From contig JAFGUD010000090.1 in the NCBI GenBank assembly GCA_016938685.1, positions 1 through 40,736 on the forward strand: a stretch of 40,736 nucleotides of DNA, given 5' to 3'. The translations under genes were made by a program, and so were the position numbers. The number at the start of each line of letters is the position of its first letter. Position 1 is the stretch's first letter. A model generated the notes under the pieces. It was given only the letters and a program-made list of their open reading frames with translations, had not been told where the DNA came from and did not search any database. Source of the stretch: Bacteroidales bacterium. GTDB lineage: Bacteria > Bacteroidota > Bacteroidia > Bacteroidales > JAFGUD01. Positions 8,507 through 17,243 of this stretch are shown piece after piece.

Positions 8507-8851
8507 ATGAATTTTAAAAACGTTGAAGCACCGGATACAACTATTACTCGTAATCTTTTAGATTTTGAAGATTTATCAGGAAATCTTTATCAATCAATTG
8601 TTATTATTGGTCGCAGATCAGATCAAATCAGTATTGATATTAAAGAAGAATTAAACAGAAAATTAGAGGACTTTGCATCATACACTGATAATTTGGAAGA
8701 AATATTCGAAAACAGAGAACAAATCGAAATTTCAAAATACTACGAAAGTCTACCTAAATCGGTAAATATTGCTATTCAAGAATTTCTTGACGGAAACACT
8801 TATTACAGAATTCCAAGAAAACCAAGAAGATTTATAAAAAAAGGATTGTAA
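8507..8851 (+). CDS. rpoZ: DNA-directed RNA polymerase omega subunit, Bacteroidota type
   Basis: The 114-residue product matches the divergent omega subunit of Bacteroidota. The core GNLYQSIVIIGRRSDQISIDIKEELNRKL is the omega helix pair that latches onto the beta-prime subunit, and DNLEEIFENREQIEISKYYESLPK is the phylum-specific continuation. Omega assists assembly and stability of RNA polymerase. The gene follows bamD by 20 bases and precedes coaBC, and the three probably share a transcript. It ends with a basic tail (RKPRRFIKKGL). Its stop codon is followed almost at once by a short tandem repeat array. Confidence 0.9.
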   Translation: MNFKNVEAPDTTITRNLLDFEDLSGNLYQSIVIIGRRSDQISIDIKEELNRKLEDFASYTDNLEEIFENREQIEISKYYESLPKSVNIAIQEFLDGNTYYRIPRKPRRFIKKGL

Positions 8852-8854
8852 GAA

Positions 8855-8914
8855 GAATGATTGAATGATTGAATGATTGAATGATTGAATAACAGAATGA
8901 CTGAGGACTGAGGA
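8855..8914. repeat. Tandem GAATGATT array followed by CTGAGGA repeats
   Basis: Four complete GAATGATT units occupy 8855-8886, followed by a partial unit, a degenerate AACAGAATGA, then two CTGAGGA units (8901-8914). The same word families recur at 26880-26990 and 40651-40736. The array fills most of the gap between rpoZ and coaBC. Confidence 0.85.
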
Positions 8915-8941
8915 CTAATAAAAAACAGACAACAAAGAAAG

Positions 8942-10135
8942 ATGAACATATTAATCGGTATTACCGGAGGAATAGCTGCTTACAAAGTGGCTATTCTTGT
9001 TAGATTGCTTGTTAAAAACGGACACAATGTAAAAGTAATCATGTCGCCGATGGCAAAACATTTTGTCACTCCCCTAACCCTTGCTACACTTTCAAAAAAT
9101 CCTATTTTGGTTGATTTTTACGTTCCCGAAAACGGAGATTGGAACAGCCACGTTGACATAGGTTTGTGGGCTGACGCTTATGTAATAGCTCCCGCAACAG
9201 CCAATTCTTTGGCAAAAATGGCAAACGGAATAGCCGACAATCTTCTACTAACTACCTATTTATCAGCAAGATGTCCAGTTTTTTTTGCTCCAACAATGGA
9301 TTTGGATATGTTCAAACATCCGGCAACTCAAAAAAGCATAGAAACCCTTGTAAACAGAGGCAATATTAAAATTGATGCCACAAGCGGCGAACTTGCCAGC
9401 GGTCTTGAAGGCAAAGGCAGAATGGCTGAACCGGAAACAATTTTCCAAACACTTGTTGAATATTTTGACCAAAATAAAAAGTTAAAAGGCAAAAAAGCAC
9501 TTGTTACCGCAGGTCCAACTTACGAACATATTGATCCTGTAAGATTTATCGGGAATTATTCTTCCGGGAAAATGGGATTTGCCATTGCAGAAGAACTTGC
9601 AAATCAAGGAGCAGAAGTTTTTTTGGTTACAGGTACTGTTAATTTAAAAACACAAAACCCTAATATTAAACGATTTGACGTTGTTTCGGCACAACAAATG
9701 TTTGAAAAAAGCATGGAGATCTTTCCTGAAATTGACATTGCTGTGCTTTCTGCTGCTGTAGCGGATTACAGACCTGTTTCAATTGCCGATTCAAAAATAA
9801 AAAAGAAATCTGATTCGCTGACAATTGAACTTGAAAAAACACCGGATATCGCCAAAAATCTAGGAGAGATAAAAAAAGAAAATCAAACTATTGTTGGTTT
9901 TGCGCTTGAAACAGACAATGAATTTGAAAATGCTGTTGAAAAGCTAAAAAAGAAAAATTTTGATTTTATCGTTCTCAATTCACTGAAAGACAAAGGAGCG
10001 GGATTTAATGTTGATACAAATAAAATTACAATTGTACACAAAAACTCCTCTGTTCAATATTTTGAACTTAAATCAAAACCCGAAGTTGCAAAAGATATAG
10101 TTGAAGAAATTTGTAAAATAAAGCCTATTAAATAG
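8942..10135 (+). CDS. coaBC: Bifunctional phosphopantothenoylcysteine decarboxylase / phosphopantothenate-cysteine ligase
   Basis: This 397-residue fusion enzyme carries out two steps of coenzyme A synthesis: CoaB joins 4'-phosphopantothenate to cysteine using CTP, and CoaC decarboxylates the product with FMN. The N-terminal flavoprotein half shows GITGGIAAYK, the catalytic His in WNSHVDIGLWAD, the APATANSLAKMANGIADNLL segment, and APTMDLDMFKHP in place of the usual PAMN. The CoaB half starts near residue 180 with KKALVTAGPTYEHIDPVRFIGNYSSGKMG. It continues with VLSAAVADYRP, ELEKTPDIAKNLG and VGFALETDN. Length is normal. It stands 90 bases after rpoZ, its usual partner. It ends with TAG, which shows that TAG is a genuine stop in this genome. 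Confidence 0.95.
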   Translation: MNILIGITGGIAAYKVAILVRLLVKNGHNVKVIMSPMAKHFVTPLTLATLSKNPILVDFYVPENGDWNSHVDIGLWADAYVIAPATANSLAKMANGIADNLLLTTYLSARCPVFFAPTMDLDMFKHPATQKSIETLVNRGNIKIDATSGELASGLEGKGRMAEPETIFQTLVEYFDQNKKLKGKKALVTAGPTYEHIDPVRFIGNYSSGKMGFAIAEELANQGAEVFLVTGTVNLKTQNPNIKRFDVVSAQQMFEKSMEIFPEIDIAVLSAAVADYRPVSIADSKIKKKSDSLTIELEKTPDIAKNLGEIKKENQTIVGFALETDNEFENAVEKLKKKNFDFIVLNSLKDKGAGFNVDTNKITIVHKNSSVQYFELKSKPEVAKDIVEEICKIKPIK

Positions 10136-10150
10136 ACTTTATTTTACAAA

Positions 10151-10172
10151 TTTTATTCTAGCTAGAATAAAA
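10151..10172. terminator. Perfect hairpin between convergent genes
   Basis: TTTTATTCTAG (10151-10161) is followed by its exact reverse complement CTAGAATAAAA (10162-10172). It sits between the ends of coaBC and the convergent T9SS cargo gene. The T and A ends allow it to act in both directions. The lack of a loop in the perfect dyad means that the central bases form the turn. Confidence 0.6.
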
Positions 10173-10179
10173 CAACATA

Positions 10180-12075
10180 CTATTGTTTTATTATCTTAAT
10201 GATTTGAGTATTACTTTTATCAATAATTTTCAACATATAAACACCATTACTTAAATCGCTTGTTTGAATTACTTCTTTCTGAGATATTTTCCCTTTTTTT
10301 ACAATCTGTCCCATAATATTAATAAATTCGTAATCTACCATTTTTTCGCCATTCTCAATTTCAACAGATAGCTCATTAAATACAGGATTTGGATAAACTT
10401 TAATAGAATTATTGCTTCCGTAAGAATCAATATCCAAAGTTGTAATATTTATAACATTAGACATATTGGAGCTACAACCATTTAAAGTTACGACTGTGTA
10501 GTAATCCCCAGTTTCAGTTGCTTGATAATTTTGTCCGGTTGCTCCACTAATTATTCCGTTTTGATTATACCACTGATTTCCTGAGGAAGCATTAGATGTT
10601 AATTCAGTTCCGGACACAGAAATGATTGGTGTAACAGGAGTTTGATTTACAGTAATAGCCAAAGAAGAAAAACCACCATCTCCGCAGTTATTATATCCTT
10701 TTACTAAAATATCTCCGGATACAGCCGTTGAACCAAAATCAACAACAATGCTATTAGTGGAACTTGAGCCGCTTGCACCGGTTGGTAAAATCCAGAAATA
10801 AGAATTAGCTAAAGGAACAATAGGAACAGAATATGTAACACTGTTTTGCCCTTGACAAACATTTGTTGCACCGGAAATTGCACCTGCATCTCCCGGGATT
10901 TCAAGAACATTAATTGCCAAAGAAGAAGAACCTCCATTCCCATAAATATTAGAACCATAAACAGTTACATTTCCGGAAACGGCAGTATTGCTAAAATCGG
11001 CAGTTATACTATTTGTAGTGCTTGTTCCTGTTACACCAGTAGGTAAAGTCCAATGATATGTTGTAGCATTTAAAATATAAGGAAGTGTATAAACTAATCC
11101 GGTTTCTTCCTGACAAACAGTTGTTTCTCCTGAAATTGTACCTGCATTTGCAGGTGCTGCTGTTACAGACTTCAAAATAATTCCGTCGCTACCGCAAGCA
11201 TAAGCTGTATTTGCATCTAACACAAAAACAGCCCACAAATGTTTTGTTGTTCCACTTGATTGAGCAACCCAACTTGTCCCACTATTTGTTGTCTTTAGAA
11301 TTGTTCCGCTTGTACCGACAACATAACCTGTATTTAAATCGTAAAATTTGACATCTAACAAAATTGCAGAAGTCCCACTTGTTAATGTACTCCAAGTTTC
11401 TCCTGTATTTGAAGTTTTTTTAATAAGACCATTACTTCCAACTGCAAAAGCCAAAGAAGCATCAGATGCAAAACAAATTGAGTTAAAATTAACAGTTGGA
11501 ATAGTACTTTGAGTAGTCCATGTATTACCGGCATCTGATGTTCTAAGAATAGTACCATTATATCCGGCAGCATGTCCATTTACAGTTGAATTAATAAAAC
11601 AAATTGAGTTTAAGTTGTTTGTTGTTCCGCTAGTTTTAACATTCCAATTTGCTCCTGAATCAGTTGTTTTCAAAACTAGTCCATTCGAACCACAAACATA
11701 ACCGGTAGTTGTACTGACAAAAAATATTGAATAAAGGGGATCATTTGTTCCCCTGTTCAGACTTGTCCAAGTAATTCCGGCATCAGATGTTCTAAGTATT
11801 GTTCCTTCTGTTCCACAAATATAACCTCTATCAGTTCCAAAAAAACGAATTGACATCAACGAAGAAGTAGTTCCACTTGTAATTTGTGTCCAATTTTGTC
11901 CGGCATCAGTAGTACGTAGAATAGTTCCATTAACTCCAACAGCAAAACCTGTTGTTGTATTTGTAAAATAGATATCTGCTAAATGATTTGTTGTTCCACT
12001 ATTTTGAACAGACCACTGTGCATTTGTCAAAGTTGTTATAAAAAGGACAAACACAAATAATATTATTTTTTTCAT
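10180..12075 (-). CDS. T9SS cargo: seven YCF48/BNR-type repeats, two PKD-like domains, type A sorting domain
   Basis: This is a 631-residue secreted protein. A signal peptide (MKKIILFVFVLFITTLTNAQ) is followed by seven repeats of about 41 residues (residues 20 to about 305). Each starts with a Trp and carries a GTILRTTDAG-type motif, as in YCF48-like or BNR propellers. Two PKD-like Ig domains (about 310-480) follow, each with a VCQ entry and a WTLPTG or WILPTG centre. After a short linker, the C-terminus (IKVYPNPVFNELSVEIENG ... LSNGVYMLKI) is a type A type IX secretion sorting domain. The protein should cross the outer membrane by T9SS and stay on the surface or be released. Ligand unknown. 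Its start is only five bases beyond the stop of the related gene at 12081, so the two are likely co-transcribed. Confidence 0.85.
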   Translation of the reverse strand: MKKIILFVFVLFITTLTNAQWSVQNSGTTNHLADIYFTNTTTGFAVGVNGTILRTTDAGQNWTQITSGTTSSLMSIRFFGTDRGYICGTEGTILRTSDAGITWTSLNRGTNDPLYSIFFVSTTTGYVCGSNGLVLKTTDSGANWNVKTSGTTNNLNSICFINSTVNGHAAGYNGTILRTSDAGNTWTTQSTIPTVNFNSICFASDASLAFAVGSNGLIKKTSNTGETWSTLTSGTSAILLDVKFYDLNTGYVVGTSGTILKTTNSGTSWVAQSSGTTKHLWAVFVLDANTAYACGSDGIILKSVTAAPANAGTISGETTVCQEETGLVYTLPYILNATTYHWTLPTGVTGTSTTNSITADFSNTAVSGNVTVYGSNIYGNGGSSSLAINVLEIPGDAGAISGATNVCQGQNSVTYSVPIVPLANSYFWILPTGASGSSSTNSIVVDFGSTAVSGDILVKGYNNCGDGGFSSLAITVNQTPVTPIISVSGTELTSNASSGNQWYNQNGIISGATGQNYQATETGDYYTVVTLNGCSSNMSNVINITTLDIDSYGSNNSIKVYPNPVFNELSVEIENGEKMVDYEFINIMGQIVKKGKISQKEVIQTSDLSNGVYMLKIIDKSNTQIIKIIKQ

Positions 12076-12080
12076 TGTTT

Positions 12081-13271
12081 TTATATTTTAATTATTATTG
12101 AATTACATTTTTTTTTAAACGTTGTTTCATTATTAAAATTGATTTCAACAAAATAAACCCCTTCATTAAGTGAGCTGATGTCTATTCCGGTAGATTTTTC
12201 ATATAAATTAGATAATACTAATTCACCTTTTAAATTGAAAATAGATACTTGAATTTGCTCTGATAAATTGGAATCACTTGTTATGGAAATTATACTATTT
12301 GCAGGATTTGGATAAATCAGGAAATCTTCAATCAACTTATTTTCAGAAACGGAAACACTTCCGGTATATTTATAAATACTTCCATTACTCCCAACTATAA
12401 AACCTACATTTTCATTAATAAAGAAAATGTCGTCAAACTCGCTATCAAGTCCACTATTCATATCTACCCAATCATTTCCGCCATTAGTTGTTTTTAAAAT
12501 TACTCCCCATTCTCCTGCTGCATATCCAATATTTTCATCAATAAAAAAAATTGAAATCAGATTATCGTCAGTTCCACTTACTTGATTTGTCCAGTTATAA
12601 CAAGCATCTGTTGATTTCATCATAAGTCCGGTAGTTCCCGACACAAAACAAGTGGATCCGTTTACAAAAAACATTGATAAAATCCATTCGTCTGTTCCGG
12701 AGCTTATCATATCCCATGTTGCTCCTCCGTCAATTGTTTTAAGAATAGTGCCATAACTACCAACAATAAAACCTGTGTTATTATCAATAAAATAAACATC
12801 ATAAAATCGTTCCTGATATCCTGTGTTAATTGCTTCCCAATTTTCCCCGCCATCGCTTGTTGAAACAATAATATCATCACCTACAGCAAAACCTTTGTTT
12901 TCATCAAAAAAGTAAATTGAAAAAAAACAATTGTAGTCTATTCCACTCAACTTCAAAGACCAATTTTCACCGGCATCTGTTGTTTTTAAAATAGTTCCCC
13001 AGTCGCCTCCAATAAAACCGATATTTTCAGTTAAAAAGAAGACAGTAAAAAGTTCATTTGTAGTTCCGCTGGTTTTAGAAACCCAATTATCCCCACCATC
13101 TGTGGTTTTTAAAATAACTCCACCTCTTCCAACAGTATAACCAGTATTTGCATCTGTAAAACAAATAGAGTAAAGATTTTGACTTGTTCCACTATTTAGT
13201 TGTTCCCACTGAGCTTTAGTAATAATTGTTGTTAAACATAATATAAGTACTATTTGAAATATTTTTTTCAT
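12081..13271 (-). CDS. T9SS cargo: seven YCF48/BNR-type repeats and a type A sorting domain
   Basis: This 396-residue relative of the next gene downstream lacks the PKD-like domains. After the signal peptide (MKKIFQIVLILCLTTIITKAQ) there are seven repeats with motifs such as GVILKTTDGG, GTILKTTDAG, GTILKTIDGG and GVILKTTNGG (about 22-305). The count fits a seven-bladed propeller. The C-terminal domain (FLIYPNPANSIISITSDSN ... LNEGVYFVEINFNN) is a type A sorting domain, so the protein should be exported by the type IX system. The third and fifth repeats are divergent (IIVSTSDGG, LMMKSTDAC). Function of the propeller is not known; such repeats are often adhesive or structural. Confidence 0.83.
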   Translation of the reverse strand: MKKIFQIVLILCLTTIITKAQWEQLNSGTSQNLYSICFTDANTGYTVGRGGVILKTTDGGDNWVSKTSGTTNELFTVFFLTENIGFIGGDWGTILKTTDAGENWSLKLSGIDYNCFFSIYFFDENKGFAVGDDIIVSTSDGGENWEAINTGYQERFYDVYFIDNNTGFIVGSYGTILKTIDGGATWDMISSGTDEWILSMFFVNGSTCFVSGTTGLMMKSTDACYNWTNQVSGTDDNLISIFFIDENIGYAAGEWGVILKTTNGGNDWVDMNSGLDSEFDDIFFINENVGFIVGSNGSIYKYTGSVSVSENKLIEDFLIYPNPANSIISITSDSNLSEQIQVSIFNLKGELVLSNLYEKSTGIDISSLNEGVYFVEINFNNETTFKKKCNSIIIKI

Positions 13272-13369
13272 AATTTCATTATTTTTTATTATTTTTTAAA
13301 AAACTTGATTAATATCGTTCAAAATATTTTTGCAACTAATTGTATTTAAGTGACTTAATAAAAAAACAT

Positions 13370-13395
13370 CCCCCTTCCCCCCTTTTTTAAGGGGG
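13370..13395. repeat. C/G-rich hairpin element in an AT-rich gap
   Basis: Runs of C (13370-13374 and 13377-13382) are followed by TTTTTTAA and five G (13391-13395). The stem CCCCCTT/AAGGGGG with a TTTT loop is strong and very unlike its AT-rich surroundings. It lies between the stop of the broken propeller gene and the start of the gene at 13271, so it may be a mobile repeat or a processing signal. Confidence 0.6.
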
Positions 13396-13426
13396 AATTA
13401 TAGCTATTTCAAAATAAAATACTATA

Positions 13427-13463
13427 AAAAAGCTCTCTAAAACTCAAAATCAGAGAGCTTTTT
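13427..13463 (-). terminator. Terminator of the broken T9SS cargo gene
   Basis: AAAAAGCTCTCT (13427-13438) pairs with AGAGAGCTTTTT (13452-13463). It starts seven bases after the TAA at 13470 on the minus strand and ends in a T run on that strand. Its position shows that 13470, not 14079, is the original gene end. Confidence 0.75.
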
Positions 13464-13469
13464 AAAAAT

Positions 13470-16400
13470 TTATTCTTTAATTATTTTAATATATTCAACT
13501 GACTTATTGTTAGTGATTTTAAGGAAATAAATTCCACTGTTTAACTTTGATGTATTAATCATTTTGCTATCTGAAAAATTTCCTTGTTCTACTATTACTC
13601 CTACTGAATTAATTATTTCAAAAGTTACAATACCTTTATTTTCATCTATTTCAACTGTTAAAACATCTGCAAAAGGATTTGGATAAACACTTATACCACT
13701 ATTCAATATATCATTAAGAGCAAGAGTTGTAATTGTTATTGTATTAGAAGCCTCAGAAGGACAGCCGTTTAGTGTAACAATAGTGTAATAATCTCCAATT
13801 TCAGTTACTTGATAATTTTGTTCAACAGCACCTGTTATAAGACCAATTTGATTATACCATTGATTTCCTGTTGGAGCATTTGAGCTTAAAATAGTACCTG
13901 CTAAAGAAATAATTGGAGTTGTAGGTATTTCATTTACTGTTACTTCTATTGAAGAAGAACCACCATCACCACAACCATTATATCCCAAAACACTTATATC
14001 TCCCGAAATAGCATTTGTACCAAAATCAACAATAATACTATTTGTAGAACTTGTTCCTGTTGCTCCTGAAGATAAAGTCTAGAGATATGAATTTGCTCCA
14101 CTTATTGCAGGAACAGAGTATGTAACATTAGTTTCACCCTGACAAACACTTGTTTCACCTGTAATTGTTCCGGCATCGGCAGGAAGTTGATTAACAGTAA
14201 CAGCAATTGATGTAGAAGCACCCGTAGCACCACAATCATTTGAACCATATACTGAAATATTTCCGGATTGTGAAAGTTCACTAAAATCAACAGTAATTTC
14301 ACTGGTAGTGCTTGTTCCTGTTACTCCTGTTGGCAGTGTCCAGTTATAAATTGTAGCATTTTGAATAGCTGTAACAGTATAATTTACTCCAGTTTCGTCA
14401 AAACATACTTCGGTAGCGCCTGTAATTGTTCCGGCATCACCTGGATCTCCCAAAACAGTTATAGCAAAATAAGAAGCAGGAGCACTTGTACAACTATTTT
14501 GAGCATATACAGATATATTACCCGAAACAGCAAATTCTGTAATTTCAACTTCTATGCTATTTGTAGAGCTTGTTCCTATTACACCCATTGGCAAATCCCA
14601 AACATAAGAAGTAGCATAAGCAGAAGGAGTTACGGTATAAGTAGTAATTTGCCCAATACAAACATTATTATCTCCTGAAACAGAGTGTGTATTTGCCGGT
14701 GGAATACAAAATTTTGCAAAAAAACCATCACTTGAACCGCCCCCATAAGTTGGTTGATTTGAAAAAGGAGTAGTAACATCAGTTGTTGATAATGTATTAC
14801 CTACTGCAAAAATATTTCCGGCTCCATAGCTCTCAATGCTGTATATAGTTTCAAAATTATCGCCCCCAAAATAATTCCCCCATTGCAGAGCTCCGTTTTG
14901 ATTAAATCTGGACACAAAGCCATCGGTTATTCCATTTAAAGAAATTTGATATGCATCAGCAGTTGCTATTCCGCTTGTAGAATAAGTTATACCTGCAATA
15001 AAAATACTTGTAGAGCTATAAATATCTATACTATTAATTGCATCTATATCTGTACCTCCATAATAAGTTCCCCATTGTCGGACACCTGAAGAATTAAATT
15101 TTGTCAAAAAAGCATCATAATTCCCTGCAATAATTTCCTGATAAGCTCCGGTAGTTGAAATTGCATTACTAGAAGCTGTTCTGCCACCAATATATATATT
15201 ACTAAGATTATCTGTTTGAATGCTATAAACGTAATCATCTTGACTACCGCCATAATAAGTAGCCCATAGTCTTGTTCCATTATTATTAAATTTTACAAGA
15301 TATCCGTCCCAAACACCATCTTTTGCAGTTTGATGAGCACCAGAAGTTGACATAGCATTTGTAGAATAAGTAGTTCCACCAAGATAAATGTTGTTTGAAG
15401 CGTCAATAGCTATTGATTCTCCAACTTCTTCAGAAGTTCCACCATAATAAGTACCCCATTGTTGAACTCCACTGCTATTAAATTTTGTAACAAACGCATC
15501 CCAATCACCTCCATTTATTGACTGATGAACACCGGGAGTTGAAATATATGTTAATGATTTTGAACGCCCACCAATGTAAATATTTCCACTAGCATCATTT
15601 ATTATAGAAGAAGCATCTTCATCATCTATTCCTCCATAATAAGTTCCCCAGGTTCTAGTTCCATCAAATTCAAATCTTGCAATAAAAACATCATTAATTC
15701 CTTTTAAAGCTGTTTGATGAGCTCCTGTTGTAGCAATTCCTGTAGTTGATTTTGTTCTACCTGCAACATATATGTGTTCTAAGCCATCGCATGTTATACT
15801 TTGTCCATAATCATTAAGAGAACCACCAAAATAAGTACTCCAAATTAGAGTGCCTTCGGAATTAAATTTTGAAATATATGCATCAATACCTCCACTAAAT
15901 GAAGTTTGGTAAGCACCTGTTGTTGCAATATTATCGGAAGAGCTTGTGTTGCCGGTTACATATAAATAACCTTCTGTTGATGATGTTACATCGTTAGTTA
16001 CATCTTCACTGCTTCCTCCTATGTATGTACTAAAATACAAATTTGGAGTTGGATCAATTATGAGTGTTTCTTCGCTCGAATACTCCGGAACAATAAAACT
16101 ATAAGTATTTTCAGATGTTTTATAATATTCTACATTAACAAATTCATTAGTTTCTTTTATCCAACTGGCAGGTATAATTTCTGCAAAACTACCATTGGCT
16201 ACATCAACAACAATACTATTAGCTACTAATTCAGTTTGATTTGCACCGCTATATTTTAATTGTATCAAACTAGCATCAGCACCCGGATTAACAATAAAAT
16301 TATATTCAATTGATTTCCCATTTGACACATTAGAGGTAAACTCCAAATCAATTCCTTGATATATATCTTTATAGGTGACTTTTTGATAATTACTAACAAA

Positions 16401-16817
16401 AGTAGCCCCATTTTCGGGAGTAACTGAATTATAATAGTTGAAATATTTGTCAGAAGGATTTTCAGCAATAATTTGGGGATTTTGATTTGCTCCAACTAAT
16501 TCAACATCTACACGATGAAATTTATAAGTAACTTCTCTTTCAATTTCATTATTCTCAATTTTTTTTTCAACCACGTCAGTGCTATAAGTATCATAACTAA
16601 ACCCATTAGTTTTTAGTTGAATACTCATTCCTGCCCCAGTATTAAAAATATACTTTACATTCGGAACTGATTTAAAATTTTGATCATATACCTGACCTTT
16701 GTTTTCTATAAAACCATATTGTAACTCTTGTGATGTTAAATTTTCCATTTTAGTGTTTTGAGCAAAACCTCCCAAAACCAATAAAATAAAACTCATCAAT
16801 AAAAAAGACTTTTTCAT
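13470..16817 (-). pseudogene. T9SS cargo with seven SBBP repeats and PKD-like domains, interrupted by an in-frame TAG
   Basis: The minus-strand frame from 16817 runs 912 codons to a TAG at 14081-14079, then stays open for 202 more codons to a TAA at 13472-13470. The intact product would be 1,115 residues. It has a signal peptide (LLMSFILLVLGGFAQ), an N-terminal region of about 240 residues typical of SBBP proteins (QYGFIENKGQVYDQ, YKDIYQGIDLEF), then seven repeats of the TWGTYYGG type (about 255-690). Three PKD-like domains and a type A sorting domain (ISVYPNPFADVLTVEIDEN ... LNSGIYFLKI) complete it. The TAG falls where other PKD-like copies have a conserved Trp (YNWTLPTG, YVWDLPMG, YFWILPTG; here SYL-stop-TLSSG), so TGG to TAG is the simplest event. 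A truncated product would keep the signal peptide but lose the sorting domain and so not be exported by T9SS. Confidence 0.85.
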
Positions 16818-16865
16818 AATAATATTATTTTAAAATTAATACTTATTTTTTTAAATTTTCCAGAT

Positions 16866-17081
16866 TTATAACTTAGCAACTAATTTTGCCATTAAAACTG
16901 TTATTTCATGTTGTTGCCGAATAAGCTTATCGTTTAATATTTCGCTGTTTTTGTCTTCAGCCAAATCTAAAAGCAGTCTTCTGGCAGTATCATTTGTTTC
17001 TTTTGCTTCATTTAAAAAGCCATTAACCAAACTCAACTCAACACTTATTATCAATTTTTTTATAACCTCTATTTTTTGCAT
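16866..17081 (-). CDS. Small helical protein of unknown function
   Basis: This 71-residue product is predicted to be almost fully helical and charged (IEVIKKLIISVELSLVNGFLNEAKETNDTARRLLLDLAEDKN). It has no signal peptide, so it should be cytoplasmic. It lies 48 bases upstream of the large broken cargo gene on the same strand. The heptad-like spacing of Leu, Ile and Val suggests a coiled-coil dimer. The overlapping plus-strand frame is less protein-like. No family recognised; existence of the gene is likely but unproven. Confidence 0.5.
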   Translation of the reverse strand: MQKIEVIKKLIISVELSLVNGFLNEAKETNDTARRLLLDLAEDKNSEILNDKLIRQQHEITVLMAKLVAKL

Positions 17082-17243
17082 AAAAAATTGTTTAAAACTT
17101 TTTACAAAGGTTCAACTTTTTGTAATGCTGTACAATCCGTTACAAACCGTAAAAAAACTGCAGACACCACGTAGATTAATTTGCTGATTTTTCCATATTT
17201 GAAAAATAAAGACGAAATTTGGAGGAAATTTAAAAGTGAAGGC

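Noticed and set aside
8855-8914. Possible CRISPR-like array
   Set aside because: The units are only 8 and 7 bases long with no spacers and no cas genes, so this is a simple tandem repeat.
1950-14081. Stop-codon recoding to explain the TAA and TAG inside two genes
   Set aside because: Both codons end clearly intact genes elsewhere in the window (TAG ends coaBC; TAA ends many), and the two interrupted positions would need different amino acids (Leu and Trp). Ordinary nonsense changes or errors are simpler.
16951-17187. Plus-strand frame opposite the small helical gene
   Set aside because: Its sequence is Ser/Lys-rich and irregular and it overlaps the more protein-like minus-strand frame. It has no domain or clear start.
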